In this document: positions 8,367-16,403 of the stretch, piece by piece
Numbering within the stretch: the stretch's first letter is position 1
Layout: each line of letters starts with the position of its first letter
From: an uncultured Verrucomicrobiota bacterium
GTDB lineage: Bacteria > Verrucomicrobiota > Verrucomicrobiia > Limisphaerales > UBA9464
Reading direction: 5' to 3'
DNA: 64,000 bases
NCBI GenBank assembly: GCA_903922605.1
Contig: CAIXUG010000056.1
Span: 62,001 to 126,000, forward strand
Translations under genes and position numbers: made by a program
The notes under the pieces: generated by a model
The model's database searches: none
What the model saw: the letters and a program-made list of their open reading frames with translations, nothing else
Told to the model about the DNA's origin: nothing

Positions 8367-10134
8367 ACACCAACGGTTGCATCTTCTCGACGCGCACCAC
8401 GACCGTGCCGGCCAGCTTGTCGTGCCAGGTCTGCCGTTCCGGGTCCCAGGCGCACCAGAAGTAGCCGAGTCCCGCGACGATGAAGCTGAACAGCGCGCCC
8501 ACTCCGCGCACCAGGGCGCAGGCGTAATCGATCTTCCGGCCGTCGAGGCGGACCACCTTGAGGCCGAGCACAAGCCCGCCCAGCGTGGTGCCCTTCCAAA
8601 CATAGAAGCCGGCGAAATAGGCGAGGAACAGGAGCCCGTGGAACAGGGACCAGTCCGGCAGCCAGCCCAGAAACGGCCCGTGCACCACAAACAGGAGCAG
8701 GACCCAGTCCAGCAGTGTGGCGCTGAGACGGCGACCAAACCCTGCGCGGGGCAGGGTGAGCGCTTCGGGCACGCCGGGGACGGAGGACGTGACCGGGGGA
8801 ATGTATGGCGCATGGCTGGTGCCGGCGACGGGCGCAGCCGAATCACTGGGGGTGGACATGGTCGGAATCACGGGTTCGGCCGATGGGATCGGTGCGGTGG
8901 AGATGGTAGGTGCGGTTGAGGCGGTCGGCGTGACGTGCGTAACTGGCGCCGACGCAACCGCGAGTGCGACGGGGGCCATGGCTGCGGCGCTGGCGGCGGG
9001 AGCGGGACGACTGGCGGGGACGGCGGCAGCGGGGGCGCGCTCCTTCCGAAAGGAGCCGAAGAGCGTCAGCAGTGCCGCCCCTGATCCCCACATTGTCAGC
9101 ACCGCCCAGGCGAGCAGGCCGATGAAGGGGATGACATAGAACAGCGTCACCAGCACGAGGCCGACGGCGAAGGCGGCAAATGGCGCGGTGCCCCCCTTGA
9201 ACTGCCGCAACAGGGCGCCGCCGAGGTGGCAGAGCAGGGCGGCCTTGCCGAAGAGCACCGCCAGCACGAAGGCGGCGAAGAGGAACGGAACCACGATCAG
9301 GCCCACGCCGGTCACAACCAGGATCAGCGTGATAAAGAGAAGCAACGGCAGCGCGAGCAGGCCCATCAGGAACGAGGTCACGGCGCGTTCATCGAGTACC
9401 TGGACCGTGGCGGCCACGGGCCGGGGAAAAAGCGCGAGCAGCACCAGGTAGCCGAGCGCAAAAATGCCCGCCATCACCCACGTCCAGCCCACCGAGAAGG
9501 CCAAAGGACGTGCCTTCAGCACGAGCTGGTGGAACGAGTGCTCCACCCAGTCCGGCAGTTGCAGTCCGTCCGGGCCCATGAGTTGGGAGAAATTCGGAAT
9601 GGCAACGGGAACCTTGTCCCCTTGCACCTTGGCCCCGGGCAGGGTGGTGATGCCGCCCACGATGCCGACGGCGTCGCCGCCGACGAGTGAGTTCGTGCCC
9701 AGGACGATGCCGCCGAGGATGCCCACGGCGTCGCCGCCCACATGGGCACCGGTGCCGAGTATCAGGCCCGTGCCGATATCCACCGCGTTGCCGTGAACGT
9801 GGCCGTTGATCCGGAGCTTGCCGTTGACCACCACCACGTCCTCCTCGACTTCTCCGTCAATGATCGCCGAACCCTGCGTCACCACCACGCGGCTGACCTT
9901 CTCCCCTTTTTGCACATGCACGTTCTGGCCAACGACCTTGATCTCGCTGGAAGTCTCAGGGGCGGTGGTAGCGTCAGGCGGATTCTGATCGCCGTCCGCC
10001 GAAGACTTGTTGGTCGTGGTCGCTTCGGTCGGCGACTGAGGGGCCGGCGGCGTCTCCTGGCCAAACACGGTGGCCACGGAGAGCAGCAGCCCCAGCAGGG
10101 CGGCGAGCGGATGAAATGGGCGGAAGAGCTTCAT
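8365..10134 (-). CDS. Secreted/membrane protein: bactofilin-like repeat region, TM segments, RDD domain
   Basis: 589 residues from the ATG at 10134. An N-terminal signal peptide (LAALLGLLLSVATVFG) is followed by a Thr/Ala-rich stretch, then a polymer-forming-like beta region with regular hydrophobic strands and the near-repeated VGGDAVGILGG and VGGDAVGIVGG. Four or more hydrophobic helices follow (residues about 220-390), then an Ala/Pro/Thr/Ser-rich linker of about 90 residues, and finally a C-terminal RDD-type domain (RRLSATLLDWVLLLFVVHG, then GTTLGGLVLGLKVV). The combination of a bactofilin-like segment and RDD in one chain is uncommon. It lies 26 bp downstream of the anti-sigma-like gene on the same strand, so it may be part of that regulon. 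Function unknown. Confidence 0.72.
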   Translation of the reverse strand: MKLFRPFHPLAALLGLLLSVATVFGQETPPAPQSPTEATTTNKSSADGDQNPPDATTAPETSSEIKVVGQNVHVQKGEKVSRVVVTQGSAIIDGEVEEDVVVVNGKLRINGHVHGNAVDIGTGLILGTGAHVGGDAVGILGGIVLGTNSLVGGDAVGIVGGITTLPGAKVQGDKVPVAIPNFSQLMGPDGLQLPDWVEHSFHQLVLKARPLAFSVGWTWVMAGIFALGYLVLLALFPRPVAATVQVLDERAVTSFLMGLLALPLLLFITLILVVTGVGLIVVPFLFAAFVLAVLFGKAALLCHLGGALLRQFKGGTAPFAAFAVGLVLVTLFYVIPFIGLLAWAVLTMWGSGAALLTLFGSFRKERAPAAAVPASRPAPAASAAAMAPVALAVASAPVTHVTPTASTAPTISTAPIPSAEPVIPTMSTPSDSAAPVAGTSHAPYIPPVTSSVPGVPEALTLPRAGFGRRLSATLLDWVLLLFVVHGPFLGWLPDWSLFHGLLFLAYFAGFYVWKGTTLGGLVLGLKVVRLDGRKIDYACALVRGVGALFSFIVAGLGYFWCAWDPERQTWHDKLAGTVVVRVEKMQPLV

Positions 10135-10160
10135 AAGTGGCGAAATTCGATCTGCGTCGA

Positions 10161-10637
10161 TCAGCGGTTGCCGGCGGAGAGCCGCCAGCAGGCGGTGCCC
10201 AGGCCGAGGCAGGAGCAGTAGAGGAAGGCGAGGACTCCCAGGCCGGCGGCGATGACCCAGCCCTTCACGTTGCCCAGTACGAGCACGAGCGCGTTGCCGA
10301 GCGTGCTCAGCACGCCCATAGCCACAGATACCGGTCGGACACCCTCTGACTGGGCCAGCGTCTGCTTTGCGTTGGCCAGGTTGAGGGCATCTGCATGGGG
10401 CAGGAGGAACCAGCCGATCGCGCCAATGATTCCCGCAAACAGCACGAAGGAAAGCAGTTGCATGTGGCGCGGCCAGTTCAGCCACGGCCGGCGATACCAT
10501 GGCAGTACGGGCTGCTTCGCCAGCGCGGCCAGCACGCGCGAAGCGAGCGTGGCCGGGGCGCGGCGGGCAGGGAGCTGCTTCAGCGCCTGGCCGGCCCAGG
10601 CGGCGAGCTTTTCTTCGTTGTGGCGGTCGTCGTTCAT
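10161..10637 (-). CDS. Anti-sigma-factor-like membrane protein
   Basis: 158 residues from the ATG at 10637. A charged, soluble N-terminus (MNDDRHNEEKLAAWAGQALK) is followed by two hydrophobic segments (LLSFVLFAGIIGAIGWFLL near residue 65 and VIAAGLGVLAFLYC near 130). It starts 13 bp after the stop of the ECF sigma gene in the same transcript direction, the classic placement for an anti-sigma factor. No zinc-binding HXXXCXXC motif of the ZAS class is seen, so the assignment rests on position and topology. It would sequester the sigma factor at the inner membrane. Moderately sure. Confidence 0.6.
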   Translation of the reverse strand: MNDDRHNEEKLAAWAGQALKQLPARRAPATLASRVLAALAKQPVLPWYRRPWLNWPRHMQLLSFVLFAGIIGAIGWFLLPHADALNLANAKQTLAQSEGVRPVSVAMGVLSTLGNALVLVLGNVKGWVIAAGLGVLAFLYCSCLGLGTACWRLSAGNR

Positions 10638-10650
10638 GGCTTCTTCCAAG

Positions 10651-11196
10651 TTAAACACCCACGGAGTCCCGGTCAGGTTGCAATTTTTTTCGCAGCGCCT
10701 CACGGGCGCGGAAAATGTCGGTCTTGACCTTGCCCAGCGACACGCCGAGCTGTTTCGCGATGTCCGCATAATCCATGTCCTCGAAGTGATAGAGCACCAG
10801 GGCCACGCGCTGGTCCTTGGGCAGTTTTGGGATGGTTTCCTCCAGCAGTTCGCGCTGATCGGCGGTGAGCAGGGTCTGGTCGAGCGTCTCCGGGGCCGCG
10901 AAATCGAGTTCGCGGGCCTCGCCCTCGTCATCTTCCCGGGCCAGGTCACTGAACATCTTCCAGCGGGCGCGGTAGCGCTGGAGGTGGTTGAGGCAGAGGT
11001 TGCGGGCGACGGTTTTCAGCCAGCCGCCGGCGGTGTTGCTGCCTGCGAGGCTGTCCCAATGGTTCCAGGCACGCACGAACACCTCCTGCGCCACGTCCTC
11101 CGCCTCGGTGTCATTGCCGAGGAGGCGGATGGCGGTGGAGAAAACCATGTCCTGGTAGGCCAGGACGAAGCTCTCGAATTGGGCCGGGTCGCTCAT
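10651..11196 (-). CDS. ECF RNA polymerase sigma factor
   Basis: 181 residues from the ATG at 11196. Region 2 is plain (YQDMVFSTAIRLLGNDTEAEDVAQEVFVRAW) and region 4 contains the helix-turn-helix MDYADIAKQLGVSLGKVKTDIFRAREALRKKL. Regions 3 and the sigma-1.1 domain are absent, as in group IV sigma factors. The alternative upstream start at 11325 would add 43 residues that do not look like a sigma factor. It is co-transcribed with the anti-sigma-like gene and probably the RDD/bactofilin-like gene, and is divergent from the isoprenoid synthase gene. The signal it answers is unknown; an envelope-stress role would fit the regulon. Confidence 0.92.
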   Translation of the reverse strand: MSDPAQFESFVLAYQDMVFSTAIRLLGNDTEAEDVAQEVFVRAWNHWDSLAGSNTAGGWLKTVARNLCLNHLQRYRARWKMFSDLAREDDEGEARELDFAAPETLDQTLLTADQRELLEETIPKLPKDQRVALVLYHFEDMDYADIAKQLGVSLGKVKTDIFRAREALRKKLQPDRDSVGV

Positions 11197-11277
11197 CAGA
11201 TTCACCCCTGCCGGGCGAAGCGTGCCGGAAGCACACGGCGGCGGGCCGGATAGTTTCAGCCAAGTTGGCCCGCGCTT

Positions 11278-11311
11278 CCTGCTCGTAATCCTGCTCTTAA
11301 TCCTAATCGTT
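11278..11311. repeat. R3-type word repeat in a divergent promoter region
   Basis: The stretch CTCGTAATCCTGCTCTTAATCC (in two overlapping words, 11280-11310) consists of degenerate copies of CTTAATCC/CGTAATCC and lies between the divergent ECF sigma and isoprenoid-synthase genes. It stands out by its AT content. No promoter boxes could be placed with confidence in this 180 bp gap. Confidence 0.5.
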
Positions 11312-11378
11312 TGCGCCGACGACACTATTTAACCGTTTGCGCCCGCTCCAGAACCGGAATCCCGACCAGGCCGCTGCC

Positions 11379-12521
11379 GTGACGCCCGAACTCCAGAAAC
11401 TCCTCCGCGACACCTCGCGCTCGTTTTACCTGACGCTGCAGGTGCTGCCCCGGGCCGTGCGGCCGCAGATCGGCCTGGCCTATCTGCTGGCGCGCGCGAC
11501 CGACACCATCGCCGACACGGAGCTTATTCCGGTGGCAGAGCGTCTTACTGCGCTCGACGCGTTGCGCGCCCGCATTCTCGGCACGCGCACGGAGCATCTG
11601 GATTTCAGCCGGCTTGCCGCCGCGCAACTGGGCAAGGCCTCCGTGGCGGAGCGCCGGTTGCTGAGCCGGGTCGAGGACGCGGTGCGGCTGCTCACTCGGC
11701 TCTCCAGCGAGGATCTCGCCCGCATTCGCGCCGTGCTCACGACCATCACGGGCGGGCAGGAACTCGACTTGCATCGTTTTGGCCAGGGCCAGTCAGCGGT
11801 CTCACTGCCACCACCTCCACCGCCGTTCTTCATCCCCCCCTCGCCGGGTGAGGCTGGTATCCCACCCGTCATTGCCGGCGAGCCCATCGCCCCGCCGGCT
11901 CCGTCCATTTTTGCCCCGCCGGTTCGGGCTGAGCACATCACTGCGCTCGCCACGGATGCGGAACTCGACGACTACACCTACCGCGTCGCCGGCTGCGTGG
12001 GCGAATTCTGGACGCAGCTCACCCGCGCCCATCTGTTTCCCAAGGCTCCGCTGGATGAGGCTCAATTCCTGGCCGATGGCATTCGCTTCGGAAAGGGCCT
12101 GCAGCTCGTGAACATCATCCGGGACCTGCCGAAAGACCTTCGGGCGGGTCGGTGCTATGTGCCGGCCAACCGCCTGGCCATGCATGGACTCACGCCGGAC
12201 GACCTGTTGGTGTCGGCCAATGCGCTGCGCTTCCGGCCACTTTACGCCGAACTGCTCGACCGCGCCCAGGCGCACCTCGAAGCCGGCTGGCGCTACACGA
12301 ACACGATCCCACGAAACCAGCTCCGCCTGCGGCTGGCGTGCGCGTGGCCGGTGCTCATCGGCGTGAAGACCATTGCGAAGCTCTGCAATGCCAACGTGTT
12401 GGATGCGTGCCGTCGGGTGAAGGTTCCGCGCCGGCAGGTGCAGCTGATGATGGCTGGCTCCGTGCTGCGACTGCCATTTCGGGACGCGTGGCAAAGGCAG
12501 TTTGCCGCTGGCAGCAGCTAA
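11379..12521 (+). CDS. Squalene/phytoene synthase family protein (trans-isoprenyl head-to-head synthase) with proline-rich insertion
   Basis: 380 residues from a GTG at 11379 (MTPELQKLLRDTSRSFYLTL); a TTG at 11337 is an alternative. The two Asp-rich motifs are present: DTIAD early and RDLPKDLRAGRCYVP late, the latter matching the NXXRDXXXD region of squalene and phytoene synthases. Family members join two C15 or C20 isoprenyl diphosphates. The chain is about 45 residues longer than relatives because of a Pro-rich stretch (residues about 140-186: SLPPPPPPFFIPPS and onward) between GGQELDLHRFG and the ELDDYTYRVAG helix. The reading frame is intact through it. The neighbour downstream is an SDR-like protein 14 bp away, likely co-transcribed. 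A role in hopanoid or carotenoid synthesis is an inference. Confidence 0.85.
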   Translation: MTPELQKLLRDTSRSFYLTLQVLPRAVRPQIGLAYLLARATDTIADTELIPVAERLTALDALRARILGTRTEHLDFSRLAAAQLGKASVAERRLLSRVEDAVRLLTRLSSEDLARIRAVLTTITGGQELDLHRFGQGQSAVSLPPPPPPFFIPPSPGEAGIPPVIAGEPIAPPAPSIFAPPVRAEHITALATDAELDDYTYRVAGCVGEFWTQLTRAHLFPKAPLDEAQFLADGIRFGKGLQLVNIIRDLPKDLRAGRCYVPANRLAMHGLTPDDLLVSANALRFRPLYAELLDRAQAHLEAGWRYTNTIPRNQLRLRLACAWPVLIGVKTIAKLCNANVLDACRRVKVPRRQVQLMMAGSVLRLPFRDAWQRQFAAGSS

Positions 12522-12535
12522 CCGGGCGTGACGGC

Positions 12536-13426
12536 ATGAAAGTCCTCGTTACCGGCGGTTCCGGCTTTGTGGGCCGCGAGATTGTCCGGCAACTGCTGGC
12601 CGCCGGGCACACGCCGCGAGTGCTGGCGCGGGGAACCCGCCGCAGCGAGGCAGGTATTGAAATAGTGCGCGGATCGGTGCTGGAACCGGAAACCCTGACC
12701 GCAGCGGTTGCCGGCTGTGACACCGTCATCCATCTGGTCGGCATCATCAGCGAGATCGGCCCGCAGAGCTACGAACGGGTCCATACCGAGGGCACCCGCA
12801 ACGCGCTCGCTGCCGCGATGGCCGCCGGCGTTTCGAGATGGATCCAAATGAGCGCGCTGGGCACGCGGCCCGATGCTACGGCCCGTTACCACCGGTCGAA
12901 ATGGGCCGCCGAAGAAGCCGTGCGCGCCAACGGGCTGGCGTGGACCATCTTTCGGCCCAGCCTCATCTACGGACCAGGGGATGGTTTCGTGAATCTGTTC
13001 GCCCGCATGAGCCGGTGGTCGCCCGTGCTGCCGGTCATGGGGGCCGGTCAGTGCCTGCTGCAGCCTGTCGCCGTCGAAGATGTGGCCCGCTGCTTTGTGG
13101 CCGCGCTCGCACAGCCTTCCAGTGTGGGACGCACCTATGATCTTTGCGGTCGCGAACGCCTTTCCTTTAATGCCGTTCTCGATGAAATTCTGGCGGCCAC
13201 CGGACGGCGACGTCCGAAGCTGCACCTGCCTATGCCCATTGCCCGCCTGCAAGCGCGTCTGCTCGAATGGGTTTTCCCCACGCTGTTGCGTCAGGCCCCG
13301 CCGCTGAATCGGGACCAGCTCCTCATGCTGGCCGAGGACAATGTGGGCGATCCGGAACCGGCGGCCCGTGACTTCGGTTTCGAGCCGGTGAGCTTCCGCG
13401 CCGGCATCCGCGCCTTTTTGCGCTGA
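12536..13426 (+). CDS. NDUFA9-like atypical SDR (NAD(P)-binding epimerase family)
   Basis: 296 residues from the ATG at 12536. The Rossmann motif TGGSGFVGREI begins at residue 6. The usual YXXXK is replaced by YHRSKWAAEE, which keeps Tyr and Lys in YXXXK spacing. RPSLIYGPGDGFVN and a C-terminal domain typical of the complex I NDUFA9 subunit-like family follow. Bacterial members are soluble NADPH-binding proteins of uncertain role, sometimes linked to isoprenoid or quinone metabolism. It follows the isoprenoid synthase by 14 bp on the same strand, which fits a shared pathway. No substrate can be named. Confidence 0.82.
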   Translation: MKVLVTGGSGFVGREIVRQLLAAGHTPRVLARGTRRSEAGIEIVRGSVLEPETLTAAVAGCDTVIHLVGIISEIGPQSYERVHTEGTRNALAAAMAAGVSRWIQMSALGTRPDATARYHRSKWAAEEAVRANGLAWTIFRPSLIYGPGDGFVNLFARMSRWSPVLPVMGAGQCLLQPVAVEDVARCFVAALAQPSSVGRTYDLCGRERLSFNAVLDEILAATGRRRPKLHLPMPIARLQARLLEWVFPTLLRQAPPLNRDQLLMLAEDNVGDPEPAARDFGFEPVSFRAGIRAFLR

Positions 13427-13466
13427 CTGAGCTAAAGCTGCGCCGCGATCTGCCGCTGCCATAGTG

Positions 13467-13483
13467 GGAAAGCGCAACTTTCC
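13467..13483. repeat. Solitary R1-like hairpin
   Basis: A 17-base palindrome GGAAAG-CGCAA-CTTTCC sits in the gap after the SDR gene, preceded by ATAGTG. It has the length of one R1 unit and would be 7-3-7 apart from a C/A mismatch. It may be a degraded single unit of the R1 family. Confidence 0.45.
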
Positions 13484-13633
13484 AGTCGCGAGGTCCCTCG
13501 GGATGAACATCCGGCCGGCCCGTGAGTCTAAGCCATTATGAAGCGGCAGCAGCCCAAACGGCCCTGCGCAACATCCGCAGGGACCAAAAGTCTCGGACAG
13601 TCGATGTCCGACCCCATCGGCGAGGATCTCGGC

Positions 13634-13846
13634 ATGAAAAACGAAATGCCGCTGACCGAACCCGCCGCTCCCCATCGCGAAATCCGTCCCGCGCAGCTCG
13701 ACTTCACCCTCCCGGCTTCGGCGCCGATCCGCCGCACCTTCCGCCGGCAGCGGCCCTGCTCGAATGAGCGTGCCGCGTGGTGGTTTGCCCAGATGCGCCG
13801 GGTGGTGGAAGAGGGCCGCGACGTGGAAGTGACTGGTGTGTGGTGA
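13634..13846 (+). CDS. Small hypothetical protein
   Basis: 70 residues from the ATG at 13634, chosen because GAGGA lies about 10 bases upstream. In-frame ATGs at 13604 and 13538 would lengthen it to 80 or 102 residues. The sequence is polar, with an Arg-rich middle (IRRTFRRQRP) and a C-terminal part NERAAWWFAQMRRVVEEGRD that looks like an amphipathic helix. No family recognised. It stands alone between two repeat-bearing gaps. Coding status is supported by the ribosome-binding site and composition only. Confidence 0.45.
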   Translation: MKNEMPLTEPAAPHREIRPAQLDFTLPASAPIRRTFRRQRPCSNERAAWWFAQMRRVVEEGRDVEVTGVW

Positions 13847-13887
13847 ACTGATTGCGAAGCGCGTGATTTGGACCGAGGCAGTGGCGG

Positions 13888-14048
13888 CGCGATAGCGTCT
13901 TGGAGTGCGGTAGTCCTCTACCGCTTTGGTCAGGGCAAACGTTCAGTGGCAGTCATGCTTCAGCCTACCGTTCCTCCATCCGGCATTCGAAAGCGGCAGA
14001 GGACTGCCGCACTCCAAGACCTCGCGGACTTCGGGTCGGGGCTTGAGC
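13888..14048. repeat. R2 nested palindromic element, copy 1
   Basis: A 161 bp element with arms 13899-13927 and 13990-14018. The arms are inverted repeats of 29 bases with two differences, and each arm is itself a palindrome: GCGGTAG-TCCT-CTACCGC in the left arm and GCGGCAG-AGGA-CTGCCGC in the right. The two differences between arms are the compensatory T/C and A/G pair that keeps both hairpins intact. The outer right end CTCGCGGACTTCG...GGCTTGAGC is shared with the copy at 61.8 kb. The element fills the gap before eboE; no coding capacity is seen. Confidence 0.88.
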
Positions 14049-14118
14049 TGCCGCCCAACCATCCTTAGCGGCAGAATTTTCATTCGAGCCCGCGTCCCGG
14101 CGCTTCTAGCATGGGCGG

Positions 14119-15294
14119 GTGAAACTCACTCATGGGCTGCACCTCGCATACTGCACGAACGTTCATCGTGGCGGCGACTGGGCGGAGACGCTGGCGAGTC
14201 TGGAACAGCACACTCTGGCGGTGCGTCGCCGGGTGGCACCGGGGCGTCCCTATGCCATCGGGCTGCGGCTGAGTGACACCGCTTCACGCGAGCTGAGCGA
14301 GCCGGCGAAACTGCGGATGTTCCAGCAATGGCTCGCCCGCAATGATTGCTACGTCTTCACCATCAACGGGTTTCCTTACGGGAATTTCCACGGCACCCGG
14401 GTGAAGGAGCAGGTCTCGCAGCCGGATTGGACGACCCCCGAGCGGCTGGCTTATACGAACCGCCTGTTTGACCTGTTGGCGGAGCTGGTGCCCGCCGGAG
14501 TGGAGGCCTCCGTGAGCACCGTGCCCGTGAGCTTCAAGGCCTTCCGGCTGGGTGAGCGCGGCCTGCGGACCGCCCGCGCAAACCTATGGCGCTGTGTGGA
14601 TCACATGGAGCAGCTGACCCGGCGCACGGGGAAGAAATTCCACCTCGGACTGGAACCGGAACCGTTCGGAACCGTTGAGAATACTACCGAGTTCCTGACG
14701 CTGTTTCGGCAGCTGGAGGACGACCGTCCCGGCGACCTGCGCCTGCGGGAACACCTCGGCATCAACTACGACACCTGCCATTTTGCCCTGCAATACGAGT
14801 CGCCCGCCGAGGCGCTGGGGCATCTCCGCAAGCACGGTGTAAAAATCAGCAAGCTGCATCTGAGCAACGCATTGCGGGTGCATCCGACCCCCGAAGTGCG
14901 CGAATCACTCAAGGCGTTTGTGGATGACGTCTATTTCCACCAGGTCATCGAGCGCGGCTCGGATGGCGAGATCATCCGGTATGCCGATCTGGATGAGGCG
15001 CTGGTCAGCCCGCCGAGCGACGGACCGCAGCTGGACCGCGAGTGGCGCATCCACTTCCACATCCCGCTGCACGCGCCCGAGACGGCGAAGTTTGGCACCA
15101 CCGCCGGCCACCTGCGAGGCGTGCTGGACGAGGTGAAGCGGAATCCCGCCCTCTGCACGCATCTGGAGATGGAGACCTACACCTGGGAAGTGCTGCCCCG
15201 CGAGCTGAAGCAGCCCACCGTCGTGGACATGCTGGCGAGCGAATACGCGTGGACGCTCAGTGAGCTGGAGCAACGGGGTATCAGGCCGGTGTGA
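14119..15294 (+). CDS. eboE: EboE-like metabolite traffic protein (TIM-barrel)
   Basis: 391 residues from a GTG at 14119. The start MKLTHGLHLAYCTNVHRGGDW matches EboE proteins, which begin with a similar CTN-H segment. Other conserved-looking parts are HLGLEPEPFG, GINYDTCHFALQYE and KLHLSNALRV, consistent with a sugar-isomerase-like TIM barrel carrying metal-binding Glu, Asp and His. In cyanobacteria, algae and some endosymbionts eboE belongs to a six-gene ebo cluster needed for movement of certain metabolites to the periplasm; here eboA-D and eboF are not visible. Two nucleotide-sugar genes follow on the same strand. Family call is good; biochemical role is not established. Confidence 0.85.
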   Translation: MKLTHGLHLAYCTNVHRGGDWAETLASLEQHTLAVRRRVAPGRPYAIGLRLSDTASRELSEPAKLRMFQQWLARNDCYVFTINGFPYGNFHGTRVKEQVSQPDWTTPERLAYTNRLFDLLAELVPAGVEASVSTVPVSFKAFRLGERGLRTARANLWRCVDHMEQLTRRTGKKFHLGLEPEPFGTVENTTEFLTLFRQLEDDRPGDLRLREHLGINYDTCHFALQYESPAEALGHLRKHGVKISKLHLSNALRVHPTPEVRESLKAFVDDVYFHQVIERGSDGEIIRYADLDEALVSPPSDGPQLDREWRIHFHIPLHAPETAKFGTTAGHLRGVLDEVKRNPALCTHLEMETYTWEVLPRELKQPTVVDMLASEYAWTLSELEQRGIRPV

Positions 15295-15314
15295 GGGCTG
15301 GGAGCACGGCTCTC

Positions 15315-15448
15315 GTAGAGCAGGTTTGAAACCTGCTGTATCGCCGATTTGTAATCGGCACCGCGTGGACAGCTTGGTCGGGTTTGGGTAAGCACGGCGC
15401 GTTGCAGGTTGAAAACCTGCGATACGGCAGAGTGCAACTCTGCGCTAC
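15315..15448. repeat. R1 hairpin array A
   Basis: Four 17-base hairpins: 15320-15336 (GCAGGTTTGAAACCTGC), 15343-15359 (GCCGATTTGTAATCGGC), 15404-15420 (GCAGGTTGAAAACCTGC) and 15427-15443 (GCAGAGTGCAACTCTGC). The first two are joined by TGTATC and the last two by GATAC, which is its reverse complement; the array opens with GTAGA and closes with GCTAC. A 44-base spacer separates the pairs. The whole is therefore an inverted repeat of hairpins. Stems vary but stay perfectly paired. It fills the gap between eboE and the nucleotidyltransferase. Confidence 0.92.
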
Positions 15449-15538
15449 TACTCCGATGCCTCGCCCGCCGCCGGCCTGAGCCGCGCAACTCTGGCCTGAC
15501 AAGCGGCCCCGCTTCCTGCGAGGGTGGGCCCGCCCTTT

Positions 15539-16375
15539 ATGAACCTGAAGAAAGCCGTCATCACCGCCGCCGGGAAAAACCAGCGCACCCTGCCGCTGCA
15601 ATCGCTGGTGGATCGTGACGGTTCCACCAAGACGGCACTCGCCATCATCTTGGAGGAGGCCCTGGCCGCCGGGATCGAGGAGATCGGCCTGGTGATCCAT
15701 CCCGGCGATCAGGCCGCCTTCGCCGTTGCCGCTGGCAGCCATGCCTCGCGGCTCACTTTTCTCGAACAGTCCGAACCGCTCGGCTACGGCCATGCGGTGG
15801 GCTGCGCCCGGGCGTTCACCGGCAGTTCGCCTTTTCTGCTGCTGGTGGGTGATCATCTTTATGTCAGCACCGAGGCCCGGGGCTGCGCTCGCCAGCTCGT
15901 GGAAACGGCAAATGCCGAAAACGCCGCCGTCTCTGCCGTCCAGGCCACGCACGAGAGCAAGTTGCCCTATTACGGCGCGATTGGCGGACGACGCGTCGCC
16001 GGTCGCGAACGCCTCTACGAGATCACCGACGTGCTGGAAAAACCCACGCCCACCACGGCGGAGCAGCACCTGATCATTCCGGGTCTGCGCGCGGGCCACT
16101 ACCTTTGTTTCTTCGGCATGCACGTGCTCACCCCGGTGGTGATGGAGGTGCTGGCCGAGCTGCTCGCCGCGAGCGGCGGTAAGAGTGTCCATCTCTCCAC
16201 CGCGCTGGCGAAGCTGGCGAAGAAGGAGCGTTACCTCGCTGCCGAACTGGGCGGACGTCGCTACGACATCGGCGCGAAATACGGCCTGCTAACCGCGCAG
16301 CTCGCGCTCGGGCTGGCGGGCAAGGACCGGGACGAAGTCCTCACCGGCATCGTCGAGCTGCTGGCCCACCGCTAA
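15539..16375 (+). CDS. Sugar-phosphate nucleotidyltransferase, GalU-like
   Basis: 278 residues from the ATG at 15539, with GAGGGTGG about 11 bases upstream. The N-terminus [20 protein letters not shown] is the nucleotide-binding loop of UTP-glucose-1-phosphate uridylyltransferase-like enzymes, in a variant form ([10 protein letters not shown] rather than AAGLGTRFLP). VGDHLY supplies the DXD-like metal site and VLEKPTP is the usual sugar-binding segment. The reaction would be NTP plus sugar-1-phosphate to NDP-sugar plus pyrophosphate. It starts 28 bp before the large kinase/pyrophosphorylase gene, so both are likely in one transcript with eboE. The sugar is not known. Confidence 0.82.
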   Translation: MNLKKAVITAAGKNQRTLPLQSLVDRDGSTKTALAIILEEALAAGIEEIGLVIHPGDQAAFAVAAGSHASRLTFLEQSEPLGYGHAVGCARAFTGSSPFLLLVGDHLYVSTEARGCARQLVETANAENAAVSAVQATHESKLPYYGAIGGRRVAGRERLYEITDVLEKPTPTTAEQHLIIPGLRAGHYLCFFGMHVLTPVVMEVLAELLAASGGKSVHLSTALAKLAKKERYLAAELGGRRYDIGAKYGLLTAQLALGLAGKDRDEVLTGIVELLAHR

Positions 16376-16403
16376 CCGCGATCCGTCCTGTGATGCCCCG
16401 GCC

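Noticed and set aside
15315-15448. CRISPR-like impression of the hairpin arrays
   Set aside because: Units are palindromes with variable stems, and the intervals are 5-6 bases or a single 43-44 base spacer; no direct repeats with regular unique spacers and no cas genes are present.
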